Part shown: one piece after another, positions 22,168 to 22,894 of the stretch | How positions within the stretch are numbered: position 1 is the stretch's first letter | Layout: each line of letters starts with the position of its first letter | NCBI GenBank assembly: GCA_026400595.1 | Contig: JAPLOT010000279.1 | Span: 1-22,894, forward strand | Length of the DNA: 22,894 nucleotides | Direction of reading: 5' to 3' | DNA from: Alphaproteobacteria bacterium | GTDB taxonomy: Bacteria; Pseudomonadota; Alphaproteobacteria; Rhizobiales; Aestuariivirgaceae | The notes under the pieces: model-generated | What the model saw: only the letters and a program-made list of their open reading frames with translations | The model's database searches: none | Told to the model about the DNA's origin: nothing | Program-made: the position numbers and the translations under genes

Positions 22168-22894
22168 TAGAGCGACTGCGCGGCCTGGGCCGCGAGGTCG
22201 ATCAGCGGATTGGCGAAGATCACGAAGAGGAGGGTAAAGGCGCCCGCCGCATAGGCGACCAGCTTCACTTCGGGATCCATCTTGTCGAAGGCTTCGGCAG
22301 GCTCGTCGAAGTAGATGATCTTCACCACCCGCAGGTAATAGAAGGCGCCAATGACCGACGAGATGACGCCGATGATCGCCATCACGTAGAGGCCGGCCTT
22401 CATCGCCGCAAGGAAGACGAAGTACTTGGCGAAGAAACCGGCCAGCGGTGGAATGCCGGCCAGCGAGAACATCAGCATGGAGAGGACGAAGGCCAGACCC
22501 TTGTTGCTGCGCGACAGCCCGGCGAGGTCGTTGATCTCCTCAACCTGCAGCCCCTTGCGGCGCATGGCGATGATGCAGGCGAAGGTGCCCAGCGTCATGA
22601 TCATGTAGATCATCATATAGATGATCACGCCCTGCACGCCCTCCGGCGTTCCGGCGGCGAGGCCTACCAGCGCAAAGCCCATGTTGGCGATCGAGGAATA
22701 GGCGATCAGGCGCTTGATGTTGGTCTGGCCAATGGCCGCAAAGGCGCCGAGCGCCATGGATGCGATGGCCATGAAGATCAGGATCTGCTGCCAGTCCGGC
22801 ACGATCGCGCCGAAGGGCGACACCACCACGCGGATGAAGAGCGCCATCGCGGCCACTTTTGGCGCCGCGGCGAAGAAGGCGGCAACCGGCGTCG
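22164..22894 (-). CDS. nuoN: NADH-quinone oxidoreductase subunit N (C-terminal half, cut by window edge)
   Basis: About 243 residues from the right edge to the stop at 22164-22166. The sequence begins in TPVAAFFAAAPKVAAMALFIRVV, a conserved stretch of the antiporter-like subunits, with the lysine and proline of the transmembrane channel. It continues with hydrophobic segments including GQTNIKRLIAYSSIANMGFALVGL and MLMFSLAGIPPLAGFFAKYFVF, typical of NuoN. The subunit is part of the membrane arm of complex I and pumps protons. The start lies outside the window, and the other nuo genes are expected beyond the right edge. Confidence 0.95.
   Translation of the reverse strand, partial: TPVAAFFAAAPKVAAMALFIRVVVSPFGAIVPDWQQILIFMAIASMALGAFAAIGQTNIKRLIAYSSIANMGFALVGLAAGTPEGVQGVIIYMMIYMIMTLGTFACIIAMRRKGLQVEEINDLAGLSRSNKGLAFVLSMLMFSLAGIPPLAGFFAKYFVFLAAMKAGLYVMAIIGVISSVIGAFYYLRVVKIIYFDEPAEAFDKMDPEVKLVAYAAGAFTLLFVIFANPLIDLAAQAAQSLY

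Noticed and set aside
1..22894. CRISPR arrays, tRNA or rRNA genes, insertion sequences, integrase or attachment sites
   Set aside because: No spaced direct repeats, cloverleaf-like genes, transposases or integrases were found on reading both strands; the genes are contiguous housekeeping or regulatory ones.

Overview
The window is a dense, GC-rich stretch of bacterial chromosome. Gene content and order point to an alphaproteobacterium, most likely of the Hyphomicrobiales (Rhizobiales): rplY-pth-ychF beside prs, lgt followed by a MidA-type methyltransferase and pgeF, a ybjN-proC-csaA trio, and a nuoN-birA-rnj string. This assignment is from recognised families and remembered gene order, not from a database search. 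I see 26 protein-coding genes, two of them cut by the window edges. I see no rRNA or tRNA genes, no CRISPR array, no insertion sequence and no prophage. No gap between genes exceeds 300 bases; the longest is 18111-18308 (198 bases).

Positions 1-5577 (minus strand): a translation-related operon rplY-pth-ychF-maoC is read from a promoter near 2828-2856. Upstream of it lie a two-gene ABC-2 exporter (ATPase plus permease) and prs, each with its own recognisable promoter. Positions 5684-10619 (minus): lgt, midA-like methyltransferase, pgeF, a degenerate M24-fold protein and a lipoprotein form one tightly packed operon with overlaps or very short gaps. Its first gene attaches the lipid that its last gene product needs. 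Divergently, ubiK (10738-11025, plus) feeds ubiquinone synthesis, and its end runs into the tail of ilvE (minus).

Positions 12022-15065 (plus): a regulatory operon of a MarR repressor, an OmpR-class response regulator, an EnvZ-class sensor kinase and a small unrecognised protein with a possible remote similarity to glycine-rich-domain (DUF1399-like) proteins. A near-perfect palindrome sits at the start of the MarR gene. Positions 15073-18110 (minus): a PPOX flavoprotein, a PaiB-like flavin reductase-fold regulator, csaA, proC and ybjN. Positions 18309-19766 (plus): a lone GMC-family oxidoreductase. Positions 19757-22894 (minus): RNase J, a biotin protein ligase lacking a DNA-binding domain, and the end of nuoN.

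Most of the window is housekeeping. The parts most worth a second look are the small protein at the end of the signalling operon, the M24-fold protein that has lost every metal ligand, the lipoprotein built from two copies of one domain, the palindrome over the marR start, and the ilvE tail that reads through a terminator-like palindrome. I found no convincing undescribed multi-gene defence or mobile system.
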